64,000 nucleotides of DNA from Streptomyces finlayi (GCF_014216315.1 NZ_CP045702.1:1984001-2048000); one strand, 5' to 3'. Positions 32,783-41,811 are shown, counted from the first letter of the stretch. Translations and numbers: made by a program. Notes: generated by a model not told the origin, from the sequence alone.

Positions 32783-34146
32783 TAGAACCCGCCCCCGTCG
32801 AACCCTCCGCCGCCTCCGAACCCTCCGCCGTCGCCGAAGCCGCCGAAGTCCGAGGAGCTGAAGTCGGAGCCCGAGACGTCACCGCCGCTCCACTCGCCCC
32901 CGGAGCCGAAGTCTCCGCCGCCGTACTCGGCGGCGTACGCGGGGGTCGCGAGCATCGAGCCGAGCATCGTGCCCACCAGCAGGCCCGGCAGCAGTCCGCC
33001 GCCGAAGTAGCCGCCGGCCCAGGGTCCGTACGCCGGTCCCGCCTCCCAGTACGGGCGGCGGCGGCCGTCCCCGACGTCGACGGTGCGGCTCATCGGGTCC
33101 TCGCCCTCGCGCAGCCGGACCTCGTCCGCGCCGCAGACCGGGACCTCACGGGCGGAGCCGCCGGACGGCGTCCACCGGACGTCGGCGACCGCGGGGCCGT
33201 GGCGGGGGTCGAAGAAGCAGGGCGGGCGGCGGGCGGGGAGTTCCGCCCCCGTCCTGCGGGCCTCCAGGACGGCGAGGGAGTAGCGGCCGTCCTCCAGGGC
33301 CTGGGTGACGCCGCGCACCTCGGAGGGGTGCCGGGCCCGTTCCATCCTCGTCTTCGCGCTCTCGTACGAGTCGAGCGCGCGCGTGTAGTCGGCGCGCATC
33401 GTGTCGTCGGCACCCGGTTCGGCGGGGTGGAAGTCGAGTCGCTCCAGCGTTTCGCCGTACGCGGTGATGTCCTCGTCGACGACCACTCGGAGCTTGTCGA
33501 GGGCGGCCCGCTCCTCTTCCTCCTTGCGGCGACGGTTGCGGCGGACGACCGCGTACGCGCCGGCGCCGCCTGCCACGGCCACCGCGCCGAGCACGACCAG
33601 GCCGGTCGCGGAGGGGGCTGCGCCGTCGTCAGCGGTGCCGCCGGACCAGGAGGCGGGTGCGTTGCCCCGGGCCTGTTCGACGGCTTGGTCGACGAAGGCG
33701 TTGAGCTGCGTCGCCGCGTCCGCGCCCGCGTCCTGGGTCTTCACCGAGGCGACCAGGTTGTCGACGGCCCGGACCGGCATCACGCTGCTGTCGGCGCCGG
33801 CGTCGAAGCCGTCGCCGAGGCGGACCGCGTAGAGACCGGTGATCCCGGTGTCGTTGCGCAGGTTGGCGAGGAGTCCCTCTTCGGGGAAGTCGGAGGACTG
33901 TGGCAGGACCGCCACGAACACCGGTTTGTCGGCGTCCTTTATCTTCTTCTCCAGGGCGTCCGCCTCGGACGCGGAGAGCTGGCCGGCCGCTGCCGGGTCG
34001 ACGTACACCGGGCCCTGGCGCAGTGCCTGGGCGGCCTCGTCGATCGTGGCGGGGGCGGACGGCGCGGCGTGCGCCACCGCCAGCACGGCCGCCGAAAGCA
34101 TCAGCAGCAGGCAGGACCACAGGAGCGCGAACAGCCTCTTCCGCAT
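32782..34146 (-). CDS. membrane-anchored TPM-domain-like protein with Gly-rich tail
   Basis: 454 residues. A signal peptide (LFALLWSCLLLMLSAAVLAV) is followed by an extracytoplasmic TPM/DUF-like domain (VYVDPAAAGQLSASEADAL, PVFVAVLPQ). Next come a TM segment at about 175-195 (GLVVLGAVAVAGGAGAYAVV), a charged cytoplasmic helical region (RRNRRRKEEEERAALDKL), and a Gly/Phe-rich C-terminus. Family role is unknown; TPM proteins are linked to membrane-protein quality control. The terminal codons are GGT TTC TAG; T and A come from the IS target duplication and G from the IS end. The ATG at 34146 is preferred; its ribosome site is poor. Confidence 0.82.
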   Translation of the reverse strand: MRKRLFALLWSCLLLMLSAAVLAVAHAAPSAPATIDEAAQALRQGPVYVDPAAAGQLSASEADALEKKIKDADKPVFVAVLPQSSDFPEEGLLANLRNDTGITGLYAVRLGDGFDAGADSSVMPVRAVDNLVASVKTQDAGADAATQLNAFVDQAVEQARGNAPASWSGGTADDGAAPSATGLVVLGAVAVAGGAGAYAVVRRNRRRKEEEERAALDKLRVVVDEDITAYGETLERLDFHPAEPGADDTMRADYTRALDSYESAKTRMERARHPSEVRGVTQALEDGRYSLAVLEARRTGAELPARRPPCFFDPRHGPAVADVRWTPSGGSAREVPVCGADEVRLREGEDPMSRTVDVGDGRRRPYWEAGPAYGPWAGGYFGGGLLPGLLVGTMLGSMLATPAYAAEYGGGDFGSGGEWSGGDVSGSDFSSSDFGGFGDGGGFGGGGGFDGGGF

Positions 34147-34159
34147 ACTCCGAAAGTAA

Positions 34160-34193
34160 CCCAAGTGGGCGACAAACGCGTCGCCCACTTGGG
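34160..34193. terminator. terminator after the GH3 gene
   Basis: A perfect 14-bp stem, starting CCCAAGTGGGCGAC, with a 6-base loop, between the GH3 stop and the TPM-gene start on the - strand. Confidence 0.88.
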
Positions 34194-34215
34194 GATTATT
34201 TGTCCGATTACGTGA

Positions 34216-37200
34216 CTAGGCGGCGCGATAGGCCGCGCGGAGCTTTGCCACGGCCCCGGTGAGATCACCGGAGAGCAGCAGGTGGTCGGCGTCGGCGAAC
34301 GGCTTGGACACCGCCGCGGTCAGCCCGCCCTTGGCCTTCTCCTGCACCAGCAGCCTGGCCGCGTCCACGATCGCCTTGCCCTGCGGGGTCTTCCCCAGGC
34401 CCGCCTTCTCCGCGGCGTGCGCGGCGACGGCGAGGGCGGAAAGGGTGAGTTCGCCGCCCGCGGGAGCCTTCTTCAGCGTGGTCAGGCCCCAGCCGTAGGG
34501 GAACTGCGGGTCATAGGCCGCGTCGCCGACGTTGACCGGCAGCTGCGACTCGGACTTCGGCCAGGTCACCGGGAGCTGCCCGGTGAAGGCCCGCTTGCCG
34601 TACAGGACGTCGGCCACTCCGTCGCCCTCGGTGCCCGGCAGCCAGGAGGCCACGAGCGCGTCCATGGCGCCGAGCCGGTCGCCGATGAGCTGGGGGCGCC
34701 CGGAGACGACCAGGACGGCGCACTTCATGGCGGCGCAGACCGTGTCCACGGCTGCCCGGTCGGCGGCCGTGAGCTCCAGGTCGTGGCCGTTGCCGACGTC
34801 ACCGATGCCTTCGGCGTACGGGGCCTCCCCGACGACCACCACTCCGACGTCGTAGCCGTCCATGGGCGCCGAGGCGTCCTTGGAGTAGGCGACGGAGGCC
34901 GGGTCGGCGGCTGCCTTCCTCATGCCTTCCAGGATCGTCGTCCCCGTGGTGGTCCTCCCCGAGGCACCCTGCCAGCTGACGGTCCAGCCGCCGGCCTGGT
35001 TGCCGAGGTCGTCGGCGTTGGATCCGGCGACGTACACCTTCTGGGAGGGCCTGACCGGGAGGACCGCCCCCTCGTTCTTCAGGAGCACCTGGGACTTGGC
35101 CGCCGCCTCGCGGGCGACTGCCCGGTGTGCGGCGGAGCCGACCTTGTCCAGGTTGGCGGGGTCGGCGTACGGCTTCTCGAAGAGCCCGAGCCGGAACTTC
35201 TGGGTCAGGATGCGGGAGACCGCGTCATCGATCCGGGCCTCGCTGATCCGGCCCGCGGCGACCTCGTCCCGGAGCGTCTTCGTGAAGTCCTGGTACGCGG
35301 TCGGGACCATGATCATGTCGAGCCCGGCGTTGACGGACGTGCGGACGTCACTGGCGTAGTCGCCGGGGATCTGGTCGATGGCCTGCCAGTCGCTGATGAC
35401 GAAGCCCTTGAAGCCCATCCGGTCCTTGAGCACGCCGTTGATCATCTCGGCGTGCGCGTGCATCTTCACCGGGCCCTCGTCGTCGCCGATGATGTCGAGC
35501 GAGGAGTAGGACGGCATGACCGTGCCGACGCCCCTGTCGACCGCCTCGGCGAACGGCGCGAGGTGCACCGCCTCCAGTTCCTCGCGGGTGACCTTCGTGA
35601 CGCCCTGGTCGATCGTGTACGCGCCCGTGGTGGAGGAGCCGAACTCCGTACCGCCGTCACCGACGAAGTGCTTGGCACTGGCCAGCACCTTGTCGTCGCG
35701 GTCCAGGTCCTTGCCGGACGGGCTGCCCTGCATGCCCCTGATCACCGTCTCCATGGACTCCACCAGGGCGGGGTCCTCGCCGTACGCCTCGTAGGAACGG
35801 CCCCAGCGCTCGTCGCGGGTCACGCAGACGCACGGGGCGAAGTCCCACGGGATGCCCGTCGCGCGGACCTCGCCGGCGGTGACGGCGCCGGTCTTCTCGG
35901 CCAGCTTCGGGTCGCGGCCCGCACCGATGCCGATGTTGTGCGGCATGATCGTCGAGCCGATCACGTTGTTGTGGCCGTGCACCGCGTCCACGCCGTAGAT
36001 CAGCGGGATCTGGAAGCGGGTGGCCTGCGCGCGCAGCTGGTAGGCGTCGACCATCTTCGCCCAGGCCGCGGCCGTGTTCGGGGTGGGTACGGAGCCACCG
36101 CCGGAGAGCAGCGAGCCGAGGTCGTACGCGGCGATGTCGCCCTGCGACTTCAGTGCGTTGCGCTCGGCCTGCGTCATCTGGCCGGCCTTCTCGGCGGGCG
36201 ACATCCGCGACACCAGGTCGGCGACGCGCTTCTTCACCGGGAGTCCGGCGTTCTGGTACGGGAGTCCGTGGGCGTCGATGACGACCTGCGGGTTCTCCTT
36301 GGGCGGCTTGGCGCCGGTGACGGTGAGTTCGACCGGGACGGTCTCCGCCGACTCGGCGTCCCCGTCCTTCGCGGTGGCCACGGCGATCGTGTGCGAGGTG
36401 CCGGAGGCGGTGCCCGCCGGGAAGGTGTGGGTGCCGGCGACCGGGGTGTAGTCGGCTCCCGATGCGCTGCCGCCCTTGGTCGTGTACGCGACGGTGACGG
36501 GCTCCCCGATGGGAAGTGAGCCGGTGGTGGCGACGGAGATCTCGATGTCGGCGGTGGCCCCCTCCGTCACCGGGTGCACGGCCGAGTCGATGACGACGCT
36601 CGACTTCAGTGCCGGGTCGGGCTTCCCGTACAGCTCGACGCCGTCCATGGCGAACGCGCCGGGGGCGCCGGTCGGCAGCGTGAGGGCGTAGCCCCACATC
36701 TCGTTCAGCCCGAGGACCTGGTCGATGCCGCCGACGGGCTGGTAGTCGGCCCGGTAGACGAAGTCAGCGAACGGGATCTCGACCTGGTGCCAGCCCTCCC
36801 AGTCGTCGGTGAAGGACGTGGTCCACAGCTCGGACGCACCGCCGTTGGCGCCGCCGTCCTTGATCTCGAAGTTGACGCGCTTGCCCGAACCGGGCGGCAG
36901 GGGCGCGGTGTTCTGTCCGTACCACCAGAAGCGGATGCCCTTGTGGGTGGTCCAGTTCTTCGGCGGCTGGTCCACGGCGAACTCATGGCTGAGTCCGCCC
37001 CAGGCGCTGATGTCGTAGGTGCCCCGCAGGACCTTGGCGCCCTCGGGGGCGTCGGCCCGCTCCTCGAACTCCAGCGTCGGCCGGTCGTCGGCGTCGCCGC
37101 CCCAGGTGAAGAGTGAGTCGGCGGGCGGGTTGCCGAACGGGACCTCGCCCTCGAACCGGTCGACGAGGACCGGCGCGGGTTCGTCTCCCTGGGCCGCCGC

Positions 37201-37308
37201 GCTGGGGACGGCTCCGGCGAGGAGTCCGGCCAGGACGGTGACGGCGGCGAGCGCCGCGGTGGCCGGTCTCGCCCTGTGGCGGGTGCGGGTGTGCGGGGTG
37301 CGTGACAT
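34216..37308 (-). CDS. secreted multidomain GH3 exo-beta-glucanase / beta-glucosidase
   Basis: 1030 residues. Signal peptide about 1-39. A CBM11/CIA30-like beta-sandwich covers about 48-230 and a Calx-beta-like domain about 235-340 (GSASGADYTPVAGTHTF). The GH3 N-terminal barrel is at about 365-690 (YGVDAVHGHNNVIGSTIMPH; KHFVGDGGT; nucleophile Asp in GFVISDWQAIDQ), the GH3 C-terminal domain at about 715-930 (LLKNEGAVLPV), then a FIVAR-like helical tail. It resembles cell-wall-associated exo-1,3/1,4-beta-glucanases. It lies 72 bp downstream of a LacI regulator on the same strand and is likely controlled by it. Confidence 0.92.
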   Translation of the reverse strand: MSRTPHTRTRHRARPATAALAAVTVLAGLLAGAVPSAAAQGDEPAPVLVDRFEGEVPFGNPPADSLFTWGGDADDRPTLEFEERADAPEGAKVLRGTYDISAWGGLSHEFAVDQPPKNWTTHKGIRFWWYGQNTAPLPPGSGKRVNFEIKDGGANGGASELWTTSFTDDWEGWHQVEIPFADFVYRADYQPVGGIDQVLGLNEMWGYALTLPTGAPGAFAMDGVELYGKPDPALKSSVVIDSAVHPVTEGATADIEISVATTGSLPIGEPVTVAYTTKGGSASGADYTPVAGTHTFPAGTASGTSHTIAVATAKDGDAESAETVPVELTVTGAKPPKENPQVVIDAHGLPYQNAGLPVKKRVADLVSRMSPAEKAGQMTQAERNALKSQGDIAAYDLGSLLSGGGSVPTPNTAAAWAKMVDAYQLRAQATRFQIPLIYGVDAVHGHNNVIGSTIMPHNIGIGAGRDPKLAEKTGAVTAGEVRATGIPWDFAPCVCVTRDERWGRSYEAYGEDPALVESMETVIRGMQGSPSGKDLDRDDKVLASAKHFVGDGGTEFGSSTTGAYTIDQGVTKVTREELEAVHLAPFAEAVDRGVGTVMPSYSSLDIIGDDEGPVKMHAHAEMINGVLKDRMGFKGFVISDWQAIDQIPGDYASDVRTSVNAGLDMIMVPTAYQDFTKTLRDEVAAGRISEARIDDAVSRILTQKFRLGLFEKPYADPANLDKVGSAAHRAVAREAAAKSQVLLKNEGAVLPVRPSQKVYVAGSNADDLGNQAGGWTVSWQGASGRTTTGTTILEGMRKAAADPASVAYSKDASAPMDGYDVGVVVVGEAPYAEGIGDVGNGHDLELTAADRAAVDTVCAAMKCAVLVVSGRPQLIGDRLGAMDALVASWLPGTEGDGVADVLYGKRAFTGQLPVTWPKSESQLPVNVGDAAYDPQFPYGWGLTTLKKAPAGGELTLSALAVAAHAAEKAGLGKTPQGKAIVDAARLLVQEKAKGGLTAAVSKPFADADHLLLSGDLTGAVAKLRAAYRAA

Positions 37309-37380
37309 TGCGGCTCCTGTGACGACTGCGGGTCCGGGAAGTGGGGAGTGCGGAGGAGGAGGCCGGGAACGGCCGGTCCG

Positions 37381-38355
37381 TCAGGGCGCCGAACGGCGCA
37401 CGATCAGTTCGGTGGGCAGGACCACCGGTTCGTCCGGTACGGCGGTGCCACCGAGGTGTGAGAGAAGCATTCGTGCCGCCGTCTCACCCATCTGCCGGGT
37501 GGGCTGGCGCACGGTGGTCAGCGGCGGTTCGATGTGCCGGGCCACCGGGATGTCGTCGAAACCGACGACCGCGATGTCGTCCGGAACGCGGCGCCCCGCA
37601 GCGTGCAGGGCCCTCAGCGCGCCCACCGCGCTGATGTCGTTGTGCGCGAACACCGAGTCGAATTCCGCTCCCGAGGCGAGCAGTTGTTCCACAGCGAGAC
37701 GGCCGCCCCGCTCGGTGAAGTCGCCGTGCGCGACGAGGCCGGTGGGCAGGACCGAACCGAATCCCCGCATCCGGTCGCGTACACAGCCGAAGTCCTGGGG
37801 CCCGGTGACGACCAGCGGCCGAGTGCGCCCGGAGTCCCGCAGATGGCGGGCCGCCGAGGCACCTCCCTCGTAGTTGGTCGTCACGACGGAGGGGAACGCG
37901 GGGTGGTGGCCGCGATCGTCGATCAGCACGATCGGCAGGCCCGCGCGGTGCAGCGCGGTGAGGTGGCCGAGGGTGTTCTCCGGTTCGACGACGACGAGTC
38001 CGTCGAAGGCGCGCGCCGACACCTGGCCGGTGAACCGCCGTACGGACTCCGCGCCTCGGTTGCAGGTGAAGAGCAGCAGTCCGTAGTCGGCGGCCTCGAC
38101 CGTGTCGACGACTCCCTGGAGCAGTTCACCCATCCACGGCCAGGTCAGCGAGGGCACCAGCATCCCGACGGTGCGGCTGCTGCCGCGGGCCAGCCCGACG
38201 GCGCCGGAGCTCGGTACATAGCCGAGTCCCGCAATCACTTCCCGAACGCGGTAGGCCGTCGAACGGTCCACGTCCGCCTTGCCGTTGACGACCCTGGACA
38301 CCGTTGTCTTGCTGACGCCGGCCGCGCGGGCCACATCGGCGATGGTGACACGCAT
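37381..38355 (-). CDS. LacI-family transcriptional repressor
   Basis: 324 residues. N-terminal LacI helix-turn-helix (RVTIADVARAAGVSKTTVS, then RVVNGKADV), hinge, and a periplasmic-binding-protein-like effector domain (GMLVPSLTWPWMGELLQGV; DDIAVVGFDDIPVARHIEPP). It probably senses a glucan-derived sugar and controls itself and the downstream GH3 gene. The ATG at 38355 begins the conserved domain; an in-frame ATG at 38373 is possible. An 18-bp palindrome lies about 90-105 bp upstream. Confidence 0.92.
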   Translation of the reverse strand: MRVTIADVARAAGVSKTTVSRVVNGKADVDRSTAYRVREVIAGLGYVPSSGAVGLARGSSRTVGMLVPSLTWPWMGELLQGVVDTVEAADYGLLLFTCNRGAESVRRFTGQVSARAFDGLVVVEPENTLGHLTALHRAGLPIVLIDDRGHHPAFPSVVTTNYEGGASAARHLRDSGRTRPLVVTGPQDFGCVRDRMRGFGSVLPTGLVAHGDFTERGGRLAVEQLLASGAEFDSVFAHNDISAVGALRALHAAGRRVPDDIAVVGFDDIPVARHIEPPLTTVRQPTRQMGETAARMLLSHLGGTAVPDEPVVLPTELIVRRSAP

Positions 38356-38442
38356 CGTGGCCTCCGGAGTCAAGGCGGGGCATGACGGAGCGGGACGTAC
38401 CGGGCGGGTACGGCGGTGTCCGGTACCGGTTCCACAACTGCG

Positions 38443-38460
38443 GCCGGAACCGGTTCCGGC
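38443..38460. promoter_or_regulatory. candidate LacI-family operator upstream of lacI-GH3
   Basis: The perfect 18-bp palindrome GCCGGAACCGGTTCCGGC, with central CG as in LacI-family sites. A related half-site run CCGGTACCGGTTCC lies at 38420-38433. Position suits autoregulation. Confidence 0.65.
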
Positions 38461-38623
38461 GTCGCGGCTGGAGTTAACCGCGCCGAAAAGGTGCCGTCAA
38501 TACTTCACGCCGAGATTGGTCCGTACCCAATCCCTCACCTGGCCGGACGCGCCGTCCGTTCGTTTTATGAACGTAGGACGAGCCTATTGACGCGGACACG
38601 TGAAGGCGGTTGAGGCAGCAGCC

Positions 38624-39170
38624 ATGATCCGTACCGGCAGAGCAGCGAGGGACCTTCTCGCCACGGCGCTCGCGACCGCAGGTCTGGCCGGGCCCTCCTC
38701 CGGTACCGCACGGGCCGCCGGGGAGAGCGTGAACATCGCGCCGACCACCACGGACGGCTCCGGTGGCCGCCATGTCACCCGTGGCCTCCAGGCCCAGACG
38801 CCGATCGCCTTCGGCCCGGGGAACGGCGGCCGGGCACGAACATCACGGTCGACGAGAACACCCGCCAGTTCCGGGCCGGACCTCGGCGACGTTCACCTGG
38901 TCGGGCACCCCGTCCGGCTCGACGGACAGGTCGGGTGCCCTCACCGGCATCGGCGGGAAGTGCCTCGATGCCACGGGTGACAGCGCGCGGACGGCACGGC
39001 CGTCCAGATCTGGGACTGCACCGGTGCGTCCAACCAGCGCTGGACGGTGGCGGGCGACGGCTCGGGCCGGGCGCTCGGTGCCTGCCTGGACGTGACCTCG
39101 GGTCCGACGGCGAACGGGGCAGATCTGGACCTGCACCGGAGCCGCCGACCAGAAGTGGCGGCTCCGGTGA
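38624..39170 (+). pseudogene. decayed secreted glycosidase (GH30-like) with ricin-B lectin tail
   Basis: Starts MIRTGRAARDLLATALATAG (signal peptide) and continues to FGPGNGG. The frame then shifts near 38830 to read GTNITVDENTRQF, a GH30-type opening. The catalytic domain is missing. The sequence resumes with ATFTWSGTPSG and a ricin-type trefoil repeat (IGGKCLDATGDSA, then QIWDCTGASNQRW and LGACLDVTSG, WTCTGAADQKWRLR) spread over at least two frames. So: large internal deletion plus frameshifts. No intact copy is in the window. Confidence 0.78.
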
Positions 39171-39204
39171 GAAGGGCTCCGATGAGAAGGGCTCCGGTGA
39201 GAAG
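39160..39204. repeat. 15-bp tandem repeat, three copies
   Basis: GGCTCCGGTGAGAAG repeated three times with one mismatch. It begins over the pseudogene stop and ends 4 bp before the cimA stop on the other strand. Confidence 0.85.
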
Positions 39205-39207
39205 GCC

Positions 39208-40815
39208 CTAGTCGAGAGGCTCGACGCCGGCCCGCAGCAGGCCGTACGTGTACGCGTCCTCCAGCGACTGCCAGGAGGCCGCGATGATGTTCTCGGCCAC
39301 GCCCACCGTCGACCAGTCACCGGCTCCGTCACCCGTGGTGATCAGTACCCGGGTGGTGGAGTCGGTGCCGGTCGTACCCTCCAGGATACGGACCTTGTAG
39401 TCGACCAGCTCCAGTTTGGCGAGCTGCGGATAGATCCGCTCCAGGCCGACGCGGAGTGCCCGGTCCAGTGCGTTGACCGGGCCGTTGCCCTCCGCGGTGG
39501 CGACGATGCGTTCGCCCTTGGCCCAGAGCTTCACGGTCGCCTCGTTGGCGTGCGTGCCGTCGGGGCGGTCCTCGGTGATGACCCGCCAGGACTCCGTACG
39601 GAAGTAGCGGCGGGCCCGGCCCTCGACCTCGCTGCGCAGGAGGAGTTCGAAGGAGGCGTCGGCGGCCTCGTAGGTGTAGCCATGGAGTTCGCGCTCCTTG
39701 ACCCGGGCGACGACCCGGCCGACGAGCTCGCGGTCACCCCCGAGGTCGATGCCGAGCTCCTTGCCCTTGAGCTCGATCGAGGCACGGCCCGCCATGTCGG
39801 AGACGAGCATCCGCATGGTGTTGCCGACGAGCTCCGGATCGATGTGCTGGTAGAGGTCCGGATCGACCTTGATCGCGGAGGCGTGGAGGCCGGCCTTGTG
39901 GGCGAAGGCGGAGACACCCACGTAGGGCTGGTGGGTGGAGGGCGTGAGGTTGACGACCTCGGCGATGGCGTGCGAGATCCGGGTCATGTCGGCGAGCGCG
40001 CCCTCGGGGAGGACGGTCTTGCCGTACTTGAGTTCCAGGGCTGCGACGACGGGGAAGAGGTTGGCGTTGCCGACCCGCTCGCCGTATCCGTTGGCCGTGC
40101 ACTGGACGTGGGTGGCACCGGCGTCGACGGCGGCGAGGGTGTTGGCCACGGCGCAGCCGGTGTCGTCCTGTGCGTGGATGCCGAGGCGGGCCCCGGTGTC
40201 CGCGAGGACGGTGGCGACCACGGCCTGGATCTGGGCGGGGAGCATGCCGCCGTTGGTGTCGCACAGGATGACGACGTCGGCGCCCGCCTCGGAGGCGGCC
40301 CGGACGACGGCCTTGGCGTACTCGGCGTTGGCCCGGTAGCCGTCGAAGAAGTGCTCGCAGTCGACGAAGACGCGCCGCCCCTGCGCGCGGAGGTGGGAGA
40401 CGGTGTCGCGGACCATCTCCAGGTTCTCTTCCAGCGTGGTGCGCAGGGCTAGTTCGACATGGCGGTCGTGGGACTTGGCGACCAGCGTGATCACCGGCGC
40501 ACCGGAGTCGAGGAGCGCCTTGACCTGTGGGTCGTCGGCCGCGCTGCCGCCCGCTCTGCGGGTCGCGCCGAACGCGACCAGCTGGGCGTGGGCGAAGTCG
40601 ATCTCCTTCGCGGCGCGGGCGAAGAACTCCGTGTCGCGCGGGTTGGCCCCCGGCCAGCCGCCCTCGATGAAGCCGACGCCGAAGTCGTCCAGGTGCCGGG
40701 CAATGGTCAGCTTGTCCGCGACCGTCAGGTTGATGCCTTCACGCTGTGCACCGTCGCGCAGTGTGGTGTCGAAGACATGGAAACTGTCGTCGGTGGCCGT
40801 GGCCTTGGTGGTCAT
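39208..40815 (-). CDS. cimA: citramalate synthase
   Basis: 535 residues. HMG-CoA-lyase-like barrel (FHVFDTTLRDGAQREGINL, GFIEGGWPGANPRD, HAQDDTGCAVANTLAAVDAG) plus a C-terminal LeuA-type allosteric domain. CimA condenses pyruvate and acetyl-CoA to citramalate, a threonine-independent route to isoleucine, using leuCD and leuB, both in this window. The length and GGWPGANP motif favour CimA over 2-isopropylmalate synthase. ATG at 40815 follows AGGAG with 9-bp spacing. A hairpin followed by a U-run lies about 110 bp upstream. Confidence 0.9.
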   Translation of the reverse strand: MTTKATATDDSFHVFDTTLRDGAQREGINLTVADKLTIARHLDDFGVGFIEGGWPGANPRDTEFFARAAKEIDFAHAQLVAFGATRRAGGSAADDPQVKALLDSGAPVITLVAKSHDRHVELALRTTLEENLEMVRDTVSHLRAQGRRVFVDCEHFFDGYRANAEYAKAVVRAASEAGADVVILCDTNGGMLPAQIQAVVATVLADTGARLGIHAQDDTGCAVANTLAAVDAGATHVQCTANGYGERVGNANLFPVVAALELKYGKTVLPEGALADMTRISHAIAEVVNLTPSTHQPYVGVSAFAHKAGLHASAIKVDPDLYQHIDPELVGNTMRMLVSDMAGRASIELKGKELGIDLGGDRELVGRVVARVKERELHGYTYEAADASFELLLRSEVEGRARRYFRTESWRVITEDRPDGTHANEATVKLWAKGERIVATAEGNGPVNALDRALRVGLERIYPQLAKLELVDYKVRILEGTTGTDSTTRVLITTGDGAGDWSTVGVAENIIAASWQSLEDAYTYGLLRAGVEPLD

Positions 40816-40914
40816 GCTGTCTGACTCCTGTCGGATGAGTGGATCCGGACGATCGGGCTCCACTTGCCCCCATCATCCCGCGCGCGCCGCCCCGGCCGGG
40901 GTGAGGGCCGAAAA

Positions 40915-40944
40915 ACGAAAAAACCTCTCGCGGGTGCGAGAGGT
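40915..40944 (-). terminator. terminator or attenuator hairpin upstream of cimA
   Basis: ACCTCTCGC and its complement form a perfect 9-bp stem with a 4-base loop. On the - strand it is followed by a T-run (TTTTTTCGTTTTT). It may end the tetR operon (193 bp upstream) or attenuate cimA. The 321-bp gap 40816-41136 otherwise holds only a possible leader peptide. Confidence 0.7.
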
Positions 40945-40998
40945 CTGCGCGCGGGTCTGGGGCACGGTGGCCGCGCCGTACATGGTGGTACGGGGCGA

Positions 40999-41034
40999 TC
41001 ACTGCGGACCGGCGCGCCTGTTGCCAATAATCAT
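40999..41034 (-). CDS. possible 11-residue cimA leader peptide
   Basis: MIIGNRRAGPQ then TGA, with two adjacent Ile codons, 55 bp ahead of the hairpin. The ribosome site is weak. Offered as a candidate because CimA serves isoleucine synthesis. Confidence 0.3.
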   Translation of the reverse strand: MIIGNRRAGPQ

Positions 41035-41136
41035 GACGAACGAGGACACGCTCGCAGTCTTGCACAGCGCCGGCCACCGCCCCCGGCCCGTCTCAGAATG
41101 CGGTCGTGACGTCCGTCGCGGCCGGCTCGTCCGGAT

Positions 41137-41754
41137 TCACGGCGCGGGCGGCGGGAACAGCGCGTCGCGCAGGAACTCCCGCACATGGGAGAGGACCTGC
41201 TCCCGCCCCGTACCCGGTATGCCGACGGCGACGTGGACGCTGAACCCGTCGAGCAGGGCCCGCAGCCGGGCGGCGAACCGGTCGGGGTCCACGGCACGGA
41301 ACTCGCCGCGCGAGATCCCCTCGGCGAGCAGCGCCACCAGGTCGCGGTGCCAGGCCCCCTCGATCGCGGCCTGCCGTCCGCGCGCGTCCGCGTCGGCGTC
41401 CTGTGAGCGGTTCCAGACCTCAAGCCAGAGCGTCCAGTGCGGGTCCCGCGGCCCTTCGGGCAGGTAGAGCTCCACGTACGCGCCGAGCCGCTCGGCGGCG
41501 GGCGCCTGCCCGGACAGCAGGGCACCGCGCTCGGCCCCGAGCCGGCCCTCGCTCCACTCCAGGGTCTGCAGGAGCAGTTCGTCCTTGGTACGGAAGTAGT
41601 AGAGAAGGTGCCCACTGCTCATTCCGACCTCGCGGCCGAGCCCGGCCATGGTCAGCCCGTCGAGCCCGCGCTCGGCGATGGTGGCCATGGCCGCGACGAG
41701 CACGGACTCCCGGGGCGGGGCGATGTTGCGCCGGCGGGCGGGTGGCGGGGTCAT
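41137..41754 (-). CDS. TetR-family regulator, BetI-like
   Basis: 205 residues. N-terminal TetR domain (VLVAAMATIAERGLDGLTMA, GLGREVGMSSGHLLYYFRTK) and a BetI-type C-terminal domain (WTLWLEVWNRSQ). It is last in the apparent operon ureAB-ureC-aguA-tetR. Two matching palindromes stand before ureAB, so it likely controls its own operon. The ligand may be agmatine, a polyamine or a related amine (inference from neighbours). Confidence 0.88.
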   Translation of the reverse strand: MTPPPARRRNIAPPRESVLVAAMATIAERGLDGLTMAGLGREVGMSSGHLLYYFRTKDELLLQTLEWSEGRLGAERGALLSGQAPAAERLGAYVELYLPEGPRDPHWTLWLEVWNRSQDADADARGRQAAIEGAWHRDLVALLAEGISRGEFRAVDPDRFAARLRALLDGFSVHVAVGIPGTGREQVLSHVREFLRDALFPPPAP

Positions 41755-41811
41755 GCGGCGGCCGGTGCGCGGAGCATCTCGTTCACCCGTACGTTCTACC
41801 GGATCCGGGAC

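Noticed and set aside
34216..36519. Long + strand frame opposite the GH3 gene
   Set aside because: Shadow frame, Asp/Val/Gly-rich with no recognisable motif.
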